Below, in pieces: positions 32,851 through 45,400 of a DNA stretch of 64,000 nucleotides (the first letter of the stretch is position 1; each line of letters begins with the position of its first letter). Made by a program: the position numbers and the translations under genes. Under the pieces are notes generated by a model. It was not told the origin of the DNA and did not search any database. It saw only the letters and a list, made by a program, of their open reading frames with translations. This stretch comes from Cristatella mucedo (lineage: Eukaryota > Bryozoa > Phylactolaemata > Cristatellidae): contig WPIO01000009.1 of NCBI GenBank assembly GCA_009760855.2, positions 553,501 through 617,500 of the forward strand, read 5' to 3'.

Positions 32851-35800
32851 TCACACCACTCTGTGTCAGCCGTACAGCAAATGGGCCTCGAGTCCAGTGC
32901 AACTTTGAGACACAGTAGCTATGGGTACCGGGTGTTGTATGCCACGTGTCTTGAAGGTTCGACCCAACTTGCGTCGTCGATATGCTTCCCACAGCTGTCT
33001 GCATGTAGAGGCTGAGGCATGGGAGGTACCATACATTGCCATGTGAGCTGTCTACCTCTCGGGCCTACTATTGTATCAGGTCAGGATCAGCCCAGACAGA
33101 TTTCATTTGTCAGTTTGAGGCTTCAGTGGACTTACAGTTATAATGAACCCGGTTATAGTGAATGTGTGGATATAACGAACGTGTATATATTTTAGTCTCA
33201 GCCGAATTCTATCTGCACCCATAGAAGGCTTGCCAGTGCCACAAAACAGTTAAGCCCCTACACACCAAATGCATAGTGCATTCCCAGCCTATGGTTTTAG
33301 GGGAATACGGAATTGGACACTGTGATCATCAGTAATACTTTTCGAAGAAGCCAAAACAGCCCAACTGAAAGGAAAATCCCACTATAGACAGAACGGTAGC
33401 TGTGGGCATGCACAACCTCTTACTGACAGGCTGCTGCAGTCAGATGTCTGCAGCTCTGGCAGAACCCCCCCCCCAGCATTGGCTCCTTGTTCAGTTGAAA
33501 GCTCAGTGAATGTTGACTATTGCACAGGGAAACTATATGAGATGCTTATTATGGGCCTCGATAAGTAGGATTCGAAGACCTTACCATGCTAGAGTTTTGA
33601 GCAATCTATTCTGCATTTACTGAGGCTGAGCAATCTGTCTCAGATAGCACCCAGGTTTGAGGTTCTTAGTTGGCCGACTTGTGTGCTAAGCTGAGTAGTG
33701 TGTGTTCTGTACTTAGTGAGGCAGCAGCAGCACTCGTCATAGTCACAGCTAATGATCATCTTGCCAGCTGATGTGCTGTTGTCTTGCGATAGCCTATCAG
33801 GTCGTTAGGCAGCTTCGTACCGAGTACATATCGTAGGACACTTAGCTGGTAGCTAGCTTGTGCAGGAGCAGTGGAAGGCAGAGAGAGCAAGAGTGAATCA
33901 TGCAGTGTCACACTGACAGATCGCATTGCTGATCGGGGGGGGGGGGGGGCAAGGAGTGGCTGGCTGCTTGTCGAAGTAGCCGAGGGAACCGGATGTTGAC
34001 ATCTGCTTGTTCCTGCCTCTATGGCCTCCATTATATTGGGCGCATCCCTCCTGCTAAGCCAAGCAAGATACAGCACTGTAACTGTGTGTTGGTCACCTGC
34101 ATTGTGTTGGAAACAGAAGCCTTGTAGCCTAACTGAGCTGGCTGCTACTGCTGTGTTCGGCGGTGCATCTCAGCAAAAAGTGTAGGCTGTTTGAGCTGTT
34201 AGTGTGTTATGCCACTTGTATTTTTGATCGTAATGGATGTAACCAGGCAACCGACGCCGATGGGAGGATGATTAGGGAGGGTGCAGGAGAGTGACTAAGA
34301 TACTTGTATCCTGCTTGGAGTTTAAGGAGGCTTTAAAGGAGGCTTGAGTTCAGCTTGGGAGGCACATGTGGACTCATTCTTCCTCAGTCGTAGGAAAGCA
34401 CAGCGAACACTAACAGGGCTGGTCTTGCATTGTAAGGGTTCACCCGATTGGCTCAGCCTCTTAGTGTGCAATGGTGGCTCACTTTTGCCTGTTGGCGTTG
34501 GACATTATCTGCGAAGTGTACATGATTTTAGTGTGCGTGCATGCGTGTGTGTGCGTGTGTGTGTGAGTGGATACACGAGACAAACTATGTTCTTGTCGAT
34601 CGTCGTATATTTACGGTGTCCACTGCTCAGAGCAGACCTGACCGAGCCAGGCCTTGTGCTGCTGATCGGAGCAACAGCAGTGATTGGTGAAGCCATTCAT
34701 TCAAGCCGGTTGTTCATGCTCTTGGGATTTCAGCTAGTGCCCATCACTTGTACTTTTCAGCTGATACTTCTACTGCTAAGACTGCTTGGTCATGTGGGCT
34801 GAAGCTATGTGGCTTGCGTAGCCTGATGCGCCAGCAAAACAAGCATACTAGAAATGTGATGCAATGTACGTCTGTGTGGGTTGGATTTGCCACATCAATC
34901 CCCCACCCCCACAGTGTGTGATGTGGTGGCCAAGCTGTTATAAGCCTGATTGTTAAGATGGCCGAAGCCCTTATGTTCTAATAGGATGAATGTTTCTTTA
35001 CATCAGCCGCCAAGATAGTCTGAGTCAATAGTGTTTGAATGTGTGTTGGCTTCGGTCCCTCTAGATAAAGGTGGTCCCTCTAGATAAAGGAGGCTCTGAC
35101 ACCTCAGCAATTTGCATATGTGACCTAGTTTCAGCAGTTCTTAGCAGTCACCGTTTTAAGATTTCAGCTTATTAGTAATTAGTTGGCTATGGACGATATA
35201 ATTCCAGTCTAATAGACTGATTTTGGTGTGAGGGGTTAGGGGCTATAGACCAGGAGCTGCCCCTTACTGTCTGAAGCATGGGTATTGATGAATGGAAATG
35301 CAGGAACTAGAGCTAGGCTCACTCCGAAACCATTCTGCTATGGGCGTTTCAGCAGTAGATCCACGTCTGATCAGTTCCTGGCTTGTGGTGCCAAAAGCAA
35401 ACCCCAAAAGGTAGTGGTCTGCCGATTGAGATTGCCAAACACAGGCTGCATTCGGTGGATGTGTCCCTGGTGGTGGCTATGGCAGTGATGGTGGTGGTAG
35501 TGGCACTGGTGGTGGCCACAGCTGATGTTGGGTGAAGGAAGAACATTCATACTGGTCGCTATCGGTGTCTTGCTGTAGATGGATCGTTGCCCAGATCAGC
35601 AACTCAGCCAATACCTCCGTTGCTTGCAAAGCCTGTCCAATCCATGGTCGGCATCGAGTCTAATGCAGGTGCTGGTTCTAAGTCTTCACATTCTGCATTC
35701 AGCCAGATCTTACTGCCATCAGTGCTAAGGCCCAGAGAAGGCCTTCCACGTGGACTCTAATGGACCTGGCATTTAGTGGTCCCGGCATAGAATAGCAGAT

Positions 35801-35985
35801 CGTGTGGCATCTTCAATGTGTACAAGACCGGAGCAGTTTGGTAGCATCTCTTGACATAGCCCATGCGTGCTTTTACTTAAATTCATCGGTTTCGGAATTG
35901 TTGTCTGCTCGATTCTTTTCCGGTGTCAGTCCGACGGCAGGCTGCCTCCTGTCGGTCTAGCTTAAAAAATTAAGTTTGTCAAGCC
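32851..35985. other. Intergenic, mostly unrecognised
   Basis: Contains a pogo-like terminal string (about 33128-33190, TTATAATGAACCCGG and GATATAACGAAC) without a visible partner, a G-run at 33936-33949, and a (TG)n tract at 34535-34565. Short open frames only. Confidence 0.45.
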
Positions 35986-35989
35986 TCCC

Positions 35990-36560
35990 AGCGCTGTGGT
36001 GACATCCAATAGCAGAATAATGAAAGGAGACCTGCTGCTGTCGCCTGTACTGGGAACTGACCCTGGACCACATTAAACCACTTCACAGAACTGACCTGCA
36101 CTGGCTCCCATCAAGCAGCATATCGACTTCAAGGTTCTTTCACTCACTTTTGGCTATTGCATCTCTTGCTTTGGCCTATCGATTGGAAATACGTCCTAAT
36201 CAGGCTCCACATCGTGCCACCTGCTCTTGCGACTCAAGTCGTTTAGCTGTGCCTCCACCCAACCTCAATTCTTTTGGAGACTATGTCTTCAGTTTGTATT
36301 CTCCCAAAGCATGGAACTCGCTCCCAACTGATATATGGCATCCTCTCACCGTGACATTTAGAAAAATCTGAAAAACTCACCTGTTCCTCACCACATTTGC
36401 TGTGAATATGTTCTTTGTGTGCTTACGCATGCTGACACTCCATGTTATCGTTAACGAATTGCCCTGCTTTATTTCCAGCATTTTTAAAGGACCTAGAAAG
36501 AGATTTAGTTCTCTAAGTGACTATACAAATGAATTATTATTTGTATTAGTATTATTATTG
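35990..36560 (+). mobile_element. L2 fragment (RT C-terminus and 3' end)
   Basis: DLHWLPS and then NLNSFGDYVFSLYSPKAWNS match the L2 ORF end. Followed by ACCTAGAAAGAGATTTAGTT and a TATTATTATTG tail. Frameshifted. Confidence 0.85.
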
Positions 36561-37250
36561 ATTATTTGTATTAGTATTATAGTATTATTATTGATAACCT
36601 CTGCTACTCCACCATTAGGTCACCTGTGCTTGCTAAGGAAAGAGCAGCTGTAGCCCATGACATTGAGAGTTGGTGGGAAGTCTTCCCTCCGGCATCCTTA
36701 ATACAATATTTGTTCAGGCACCTTCGTTTTTTGGAGCTGCATGTCACATGACTTGAGATATGACGTTCCCCAGTGGTTTATGGCTTGTGTGTACTTCTGT
36801 TACTATGGATTGCAATTTGATTAGCGATGGTATTTATGGAGGCAGTTCCGTGATATCCTTGTGCTAGAGGATGTGATTCAGGCTTGTAAAGGATGGGTAG
36901 GGGCTACAGGCTCATAGCCAGGCTGGCTATTTGTCAGTCACTGCCAATTCCCTTGACCCCTACATGTCCTTGAACTGTCAGGATCTAGATTAGTTTACTC
37001 TTGAAACACAAGTGTCTAGCTAGCTTGTCCCACCTTTGCTGCCGGTGCCTACTTTTTTGCATTGGATTTCTTTTGAAGTTGTGTGTTTAGCAGTCAGGGG
37101 GACATTGAATTAATGCAGATGTGCTGCTCTTGCTCCTTTGTGCCCACATTTGGTGGAAGTACTCGGCTCTGCTAAAGTCCGGCTGCCGGTTAAACGACAT
37201 ATGGCTCCTGGTGGCTTTATTGGCAGCTGATTATGTGGGCACAAATGGTT

Positions 37251-37281
<31 letters not shown>

Positions 37282-37303
37282 CTATCTATTTGTAGTTGTC
37301 AAA
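36561..37303 (+). other. Tropomodulin upstream region
   Basis: A (TA)n tract at 37255-37279 lies just before TTTGTAG, a plausible acceptor at 37294, so the ATG exon may be preceded by a noncoding exon further upstream. No core promoter recognised. Confidence 0.35.
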
Positions 37304-37426
37304 ATGAGCGGACCTTGGGTCAAGCCTGTGCGTACGACTGCCTACGATGATATGGATATTGACGATCTCCTGGCGCAGCTAACACCGGAGGAAATCGAGC
37401 AGTTGCAAAATGAAGTCGATCCCGAT
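37304..37426 (+). CDS. TMOD: Tropomodulin exon 1 (start codon)
   Basis: Residues 1-41. AAAATGAGC is a good initiation context. The acidic amphipathic helix DMDIDDLLAQLTPEEIEQLQ is the tropomodulin N-terminal signature. Donor GTAAGC, phase 0. Confidence 0.9.
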
Positions 37427-40400
37427 GTAAGCGAGTGAATCTCTTGCGAGTGCATGCCCGGCGCTCTAGGCACGCCCGAGCGGCGCCGGGGATGCACTCT
37501 CAGGTGTCTGTCTGCTCTTCTTACTTGGCTCGCTGACCTTCCGTGTGAGCTGTACTGAGCGTGGCCAGTGACAAGCTAGCGACAAGAGCAGCCAGTCTGG
37601 AACAAAAGGGAATGCTGTGACAGGTGGGTGGGTAAAAGGGGAGGGCAGGTGGCCAGTGCGGAGCCGGCTCGACTCGGGCTGTGCCCCTGCCCGGTGCCTG
37701 AGCTGCATCCGGTGGAGGGTGCATTTTTGCTTGCTCGCCTTTTGCTGCCACACGTGTTGAGGTGAGTGCCCTCAGTGGCTTGCCGTTGAGGAGATGGGCG
37801 TGCCCACTTGACTGCCTGCAAGTGCAGGTGTGGTAGCAGAGGCTTGGATAGCTGCTTGAGCTGCGTCAGAGGTGCTGTTTTTTTTCGTTTCATCAATCGG
37901 AGTGCCTACCGTGTGTCTTACTGTTGCTAAACCAGATAATTATGGTGGTTTGCATTGAGTTGCCGTGATTTGACATGCAAATTTGAGTGCCCTGCAAATT
38001 TGGGTGCCTGCATCGGGCTGGACAGTGCAAAGCTTGCATGCCATTTTTTTCACCTGGCTCTATCTCTTTGCCACTGACATAATGCATGTTTAGTGCTTTC
38101 GGTGGTTGGTGCACGTCGAAACCCGATCTCGCTGACTCATCAGAAGCTATCACCATGTGCCTACGAGGCCTGGTGCCAGCGCAGATGTCATAGTATAGTG
38201 CTCGGTTGATCGATTGTCCAGTGCATCTCAGTAATCTAATGTATGTATCTCCGTCTGTAACTCCACAAAGCCACAAAGACTATATGGATGTTACGAAGGA
38301 GAGTTTTGTATGCACTCACAGCTTAAGCGGCTTTTGATATGCATTCGGTAGCCAACAGACTCAATGCTGACTGCTGCTTCAGTCAGCATCTCAGCCTCGG
38401 CTGCACGGCCTCATTGCAGCTTGGCTTCCTGGCGCTGTTGGATTGTCAGGTTTTTATGAGGGGTGCGTGCTCCCGGGACAGCGCAGCTAGAGTAATGCTA
38501 GCAGAGCAAGCCACGCTGAGCTGCCATGACTCAATGTGCATTCCATTCATTCTGTAGGACTCGCTGCTGCCGGCGTCGGACCGATGCAAGTACAAGACGG
38601 ACAAGGCGCCAACCGGGCCTTACAACAGGGAAGCGCTGGTCGGGTGGTTAGAGAAAAAAGCTAAAGAAGAGAAGGACTGGGATCAGAACAAGGCGTTCAT
38701 CAAGGTAGTGGCCAATGCCATTCCGTGGTCTCCTTTGACCTGCGCTCACACTGGTCAATTTTGACCTACCGAGTTTCCGCCTTAGAATGCAGCGGACTCA
38801 GCTGAAATTGGAATGGACAGAAACTCTGAAGTGTCAGACGTTTTTTTCTGTTCAAAATAGGAACCTATGATCACAAGTGGCTTTACTTACTAATAATTCG
38901 GAAGTCATCGTGGCAGTAAACATTAGTTGTGTGCACCCACATGCATGCATGCACGTGGAGGTGGAACACCCTATACACGTGCATGCAGACACGCACGTGC
39001 ACACAGTAGACACACGCTTGCACCTCGATTACCATCATCCTGTAGCTTTGAGTGAATCCCCCATCAGATCTCCTAGCACTGAGCGTCATAGAACCGGACA
39101 AGAATCGGCAGAGACAGGGGAGCATGGATCCAGTCATTTAGATGATTTAGATAAGATAATGATGGACACATTAAACATGTACAAACCCTTATGATGCATG
39201 CATAGAATATACATTAAATGAGTATATGTAGTTGCATTGCGGTGAATGAATGGACATTGCCCGACAATACCTGTAAATTTGAATAGAATAGTAATATGCT
39301 TCACGTGATGAAAAACATCATCATGTCAAAACATCATGTCAAGTAGAATCGATTAAATATGTGGTTGTGCACCAAAGCGCTCAAAAAGCTGCTCAGGCTT
39401 TCTTCGGGCTTCAAGAAATCCTCTAGAATGAAACCATTCAGTCCAAATGAAGACGCTCAGTGGCACGAGCACTCACAGACATTTGCACACGCCTGCACGT
39501 GGCATACACATTCAGTGTAAACATGTGCACTTACTCATTGCAAGCTGACAATACGGTAATTGTGTGGGTTTACTTACTGATATGCCATGCCCTTGTCATG
39601 CTAGTGTATAATAATAATGGTAATAATACATTTGTTATAGCACTCTCAGAGCTCAATCGCTTTCTAGGCACTTGACATTTGCTACAAATGAAGCACGGTC
39701 GAATGGTTAGTGGTGGGTATCATGCTCAAAGGAAACAAGCATAGCATTGTTTGGGGTTACATTCATTCACAGGGTCAGCATGCAAATAGGGTTAGTGGCA
39801 GCATGCATAGCACATAAAGGACGAATTACACGGGCCCACTAAATGCTGTGATAAATAGATGCATTTTTAATTTCTTTTTAAATGTGGTCAAGTCAGGGGA
39901 TGTCGTGATGCAAGTCGGAAGTGAGTTCCAGCCTTTGGGAGCATACGAACTAAAGGCACGGTCTCCAAAGGATTTGACATTTGTTGCTTGATGTTTTGGT
40001 GGTGCTTGCTCTAGGGTTTAGCATTCTCCAATTCACTAGCTCAGTGGTCCTATTTGGCTTGTGATATAATAATAATAATAATGATGATTTTGTGTATCAT
40101 AATTTTGTATAGCAGAATATTTTGTAGAATACGTTTGTGTAGCACCCTCAGGGAACTGAATCTCTTTCTAGGCACTTTGCAGATGTGAGTGCTAGCCTGG
40201 TGCCGGACAAGGCTGTCTGGATTGCAGCATCCTGTCATGGGAGCGTCATCTTTGTGTGAAGCTTCGTGCTACTCGAGGCTTTGGTAGTTGTGGCGTGACT
40301 TTGCGGAGTGCGCAGCGCGTAGCCCTGTGTTCTGATAGTTCTTCTTGTCCGGATTGTCAGTGGTATAGGATAGGTGTAGTTAGCTGCAGCTACACTCGAG

Positions 40401-42413
40401 TTCTACCTCTTGGTGTGTGGATTGGGATATTCGCTTAAAGCTCTGTGGTATTGCCTATGCCATTCTCAACTGTGTAGCAGCAGCTTGCGGGTCTACCGAT
40501 GTCGCATAGCATTCCTTGCGCGGCTCCTCCATCGCTGCGGTCCGTACCCTGTTGAATGCACGTAAAAGTGGTGTGTCTAAACTCAGAACCGTGCCGCCTG
40601 TTTACAGCACCACCATCCTCCTACCTGCGGTGGGAATAAAGAATTGCCTGATACAGGACTCTAGCTCATCTTGTTATGCATTTTTTTTCTTTTAGGAAAC
40701 TCGTGGCAAAGTTTGGGTGCCTAAACAGCAGGACGACTCCAGCCTGAAAGACGCCCGTGGGGAGAAGGTCTTCACCGAGTTCGACGACGTTCTGTCACAG
40801 GCCACCGAGGAGGAGCTCGTCGACCTGGCCGGTAAGAGACCTGCTTCCATCGTCTGCCATGCTCCCGCTCGTTCGGCCGGGTGCGCGAGCCGGCACGGCA
40901 GCCCTGCAAGTGCGCGAGCCCGAAATGGCTGCAAGCGCCTGTTGCCAGGCAGCGGAGCTGTGCTGGCTGGCATTCGCTTCGTTTTGGCTACGCCTTGACG
41001 CGCTGCCCCACCTGCTGCTGCTCACGGTCATGGCGCTTGGATGCTGGCATTGTGGCATGACAAACTGTCAGTCGTGTTACTCGTGTATCAATACACTGCC
41101 GTCAGTCCCTTCTCGAGCCCTTTATATCTTGCTCCGATGACCCTCCCTGCCATAACCGACCTCCATCTCCTCTTAGTTCTTTCGTTGTTTTCGTGCAACG
41201 TGCGTTGCCGAATTTGAATGTGTGCAAAATCACTCGGCCTGCCTGTGAGTGGACTAGGTCTCTCTGTCTCTCTCTTGTCTCTTTCTGTCTGTCTGTCTGT
41301 CTGACTGTCTGACTGTCTGTCTGTCTGTCTCTCTCACTCTCTCTGTCACTCTGTGTCTGTCTCTCTGTCTCTCTTTCAATCTCTTATGTCTATCTCTGTT
41401 TCCTCTCTCACAGTCTTATGAATGGCATATCAGAACTCTTGTGACTTTATTATGGCACATATCGGCACACGTGCAGCCCGTAACCTGCGCCTCCTGTCGG
41501 CAGTCCTTCCTTTCAATTTCAACGATAACTGTGCTGTGGAATCAATTCTTTTGAGAGGCCTGCTTGTTCGCACTGATGCCATGCCTTGCCACTTATACGA
41601 AGTAGTGTTATAGTAGTAGTGTTATAGTAGTGTTATAACTTATAGCTATGTGCTGTGATGAGTTGATGTGCTTCTTGCCAAGCCGCACGTATGCTGCCCG
41701 TGGACACGCTGCAGCTATATATCACTTGCAGCTGCTCTCGGATTTCACAGTATGCTCAATCAAGAGCAGTATAACTCCTCATTGGAAAACAAGCCTGTTT
41801 TGGGTGGATTCAAAGGTACGTTCTGATACTGGTGCCACCATGCAAGTGGTGCTGTCTCTATTACAGTCCCATGTTGTTGCACGTATCCCAAATTCCATGT
41901 CTTTTGCCCCTCGCCATTGTACATGCTGGCACGACCGATATCGTCAGGCTTCTTTTACACAATTGTAAAGTGCCTAGAAAGAGATTGCGTTTTCTGATAA
42001 TGCTATACAAAATGCCCCGCCCTGATTTGGCCCAGGGGCTAAGGTGATCGTCTTTAACTTACGAGGTCAAGGTCCTCCACAACCAGTCATGGGTTCGCGC
42101 CTTGCAGCATGTGTGGCGCATCTGGAAAGAGATTCGGTTCTTTTAGATGCTATACGAATTAATTATATTTCATATATTTTTATTGTTATTATCATGGGCA
42201 ATTGTCTCGAAGTCGCCTAGAGCAGTACTTCTGGGAGAGACGTGTAATAGACGTCTATGAATCAGCAAAGTGAGTCCACAGGCATTGAACTCTAGTAAGA
42301 ATATAAGAATACTCTGCTTTTAAGAATGTTATGCGTACCAGATTTTGTTTGCAAATCATGTCTCACTTTGCATATTGGGAATACTCCACATATAAGAATG
42401 CCTATTTGCCGGC

Positions 42414-42450
<37 letters not shown>

Positions 42451-45400
42451 CGTGCGTGTGTGTGTCTGAGTGCGTGTGTGTGCGTGTGCGTGCGCGTGTG
42501 TGCGTGCGTGTGTGTGAAACCAACCGACGAGCAGCTCAAGAGTGCGTTGCATAGCCGCCCCGAGAGTCCTGCGGACCTGGTGGAGGAACCTTAAGTGTTC
42601 GTGAGCTCACGAGTGGAAAACTTAGCCTCATGAGGGTGCTTGCTATCCCCGACTCCTCCTGGAGGGGGCGGCACGTTCGGCCTGCTCTGTTCATTCCATT
42701 GCCTGCACCTTTTTCTCTTTGTTCTATACCGGGCAGACCTTGATAAGCCGAGCGTTTTCGTCGGGCGTGCCGTTGTTGCTTTCCCAAGTCGCGTTAGGTT
42801 GTGCTGCCTGAGCTGTAGTGAGACGTGAGCGGCTGCTGTGCACTTCCGGCAACCGTGCGAGCCTGCATCGTCCTTTGCATTTTGAAGGTGTCGCGAGATC
42901 GGAGAAGCTGCAGCCTGTTCCTGACCTGCCACCGAACACGACCGATGTCATGCAGGCGTTACAGCAGCTGAAGAGCAACGATCCCCAGCTGAAGGAGCTG
43001 AACCTGAACAACATGCGGGTACGTACACTTCTGGCCACTCGCAGGTGCACCATCAATGGTGAGTCGAGCTTACGTTCCTGTGGGGCGTGGGGTGGGACAC
43101 TGACTCCCAGCACCCAGCAAAGGAGACCAGAGTGTGTGTCGGTCGATGGCTGCTCTGTGTGTGTGTGCTTCTGAGCCTTATAGAGCCCTGTTCCATTTCT
43201 ACTTGCAAGTGCATCTGTCTAGCGCTACATGCTACAGTTGTGTGGGAGAGTGGTGGCGCTGTGTGATTGATCCGAATATAGTACGTTAGGGCCGTCGACG
43301 TTTTAGCCGGGCGATTTGTGCACAGACATTGCTGCCACAAGTGTTTCAGGTGTGCTCATGCTGACATAGTTTTCCCTGTCAAATCGACCAGTATTGCTAA
43401 TCAGCCGAAACGATTACTTCTAGGAAGTGTGGAGTTCTGCTAAGTGAGCCGTGAAAATTTGCAATTCGACCGCACAGATTAGTGAATCAATTGCATGTAG
43501 ATCTATGCCGGAGCAACTGAGGGTGTGGCTGCCACCTGGCAGCATCTGATAGTTGCCATGTGTAATCAATGTCGATTAAATTAGAATCCAGAAAATCATA
43601 AGAGCAGACATAGTATGACATTCATAAGCAGGGCGACAGTAAATTATTAGAATAAACATTGTATATGAGATTTTTTCAAAAACCGTGCTGGTAAGCTGTA
43701 AGAATAGCAGCACGTCTGCTGGGTCTTCTGGGACTAGAATGGCAGCAGAAGACTGCAAAGGATGCACGTTATGAGTAACTATATAACTTCTCCAGTCGCC
43801 AAGTTGTGCTGTGCTTCTGCAACAATGAGTGTGGCCTGTCTATTTGAGGCTGTATTGTATTGTAGTGCGATAGAATGGTGCCTATTCATAGGCAGTTCAT
43901 CCAGGCAGTTCATTCAGTCAGAGGCCTCAAAGCCCTGCTGCTTCTTAGCGGGACCTGGTGTCCACCTGTGTTCCCCTTCGGTTTACTCTGTGCACCTCAA
44001 AGAGGACTGCACCAATGTCAAGATGTTGCTGAGTGCCATGAAGTATGGCTGTACTTGCTTGAAAGTTATTGGAGACTTCTGGCAGACACTTGGAGGGTGC
44101 TTATGCCACCACTGCATATCAAGTTTGGCCTTGTCTAGCAATTTGTCACGGCTTTAGACAATGAGTCAGCAGCTTTCAAGTACCTCCAGGATGCCTATCC
44201 AAAACTGTTGGAGGCAAAGGTTAAAGCTGATGTCTTTGTCGGATCACAGATAAAGAAGATTTATGACGAATGCACCAGAAGCTGAACAGGATGGAGAAAG
44301 CGGTCTGGATTAGTTTCCTTTCGGTAGTTCGTGGCTTTCTGGGCAATCACAAGGCTGAAAACGACTTCGAGCTGCTGGTTCAGGCTCTCATAAAGAACTA
44401 TGGCCTAATGGGGTGCAGAGGATACTTAATATCATTTATGGTCATCTTGACAAATTCAAGGATAGCATGGGAGCTTATTCAGAGGAATAAGGCAAGTAAG
44501 TACCTTCACCTGGATATACTGAACTTTGAATGTCATTATAAAAACATAATAGAGGACTATTGTTGGGTCTTGTTCGTGAAAACGGTTTTAAGTATAGCTT
44601 CAAATCTACAGCATCTACCCATTTGTGTATCCTTTTGAGTGGTCATTTTTGTATGACCAGAGTAATTACATGTGAATTTGGATTAATTTGCTATTCTCTC
44701 TTGCTAAGGTTTTAACACAAGACATTATTTTGTCAGTTTTCCCATCGGAAATGCGATTTGAAGCTAAGCGCTATCCTAGTTTCAAGATCAGTTTGTAGGG
44801 AACCATGGCCATTTTCTGGACTTCTGAAACATAAGCACTTAGGAAATAGCACCACCAGGGGGTGAAACTTATCTAGGGAATTTTTATCTCGGCATTCTCC
44901 ATCCAACCAACTTTACCTCGTGTTTAATGCATGTACCTTTTAGCTCTGTCATCGAGACTTTTTGTGTATAGCTAAACAGGGGAGTTGTGGTCGTGGTGGG
45001 TGGTTTGCCATGCAGAGGAGAGGGAGTTAGCAAAGGTGAGTAGGGGATGCAGTAGGGGGTTGTTACTTGGGACATGCGATCTAGAATGCCTGTCCAGCAC
45101 AAGCGCATGCAAGCATTTACCGCATTGTATACACTGTTGCTGTGCTAACTACTGCCTGTTTGATCCTGTCGCATGAACTGTGTTTCATGTGCATCCCCGA
45201 CTTGAATAACTGGTTACATATGCTTGGTACAATATTTACAGACCATCCCACAAGAAATATTTATCGGTCTCCTGGATGCATTGAAGACAAATACTCAACT
45301 GGAGACGCTGTGTGTTGCCAACACTGGAATTACTGATAAGCTTGCCCAGGTAATGAGCTGATTTTGCTTTTAGCTTTTTGCCATCGACTGAGAGTCATGC

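Larger units (their letters stand above)
40832..42887 (+). other. Tropomodulin intron 3
   Basis: Carries a CTGT/CT-rich stretch (41265-41400), an L2 tail, an L2-tailed SINE and a TG/GCG microsatellite. The frame 42519-42594 (KPTDEQLKSALHSRPESPAD) looks protein-like but lacks proper splice sites. Confidence 0.6.

Noticed and set aside
33128..33190. Complete pogo-like transposon
   Set aside because: Only one end-like string is visible. No matching inverted end or TA duplication found downstream.
42519..42594. KPTDEQLKSALHSRPESPAD frame as the missing tropomodulin exon
   Set aside because: No good acceptor (TG microsatellite directly upstream), no donor in the required phase, and no match to the expected helix.
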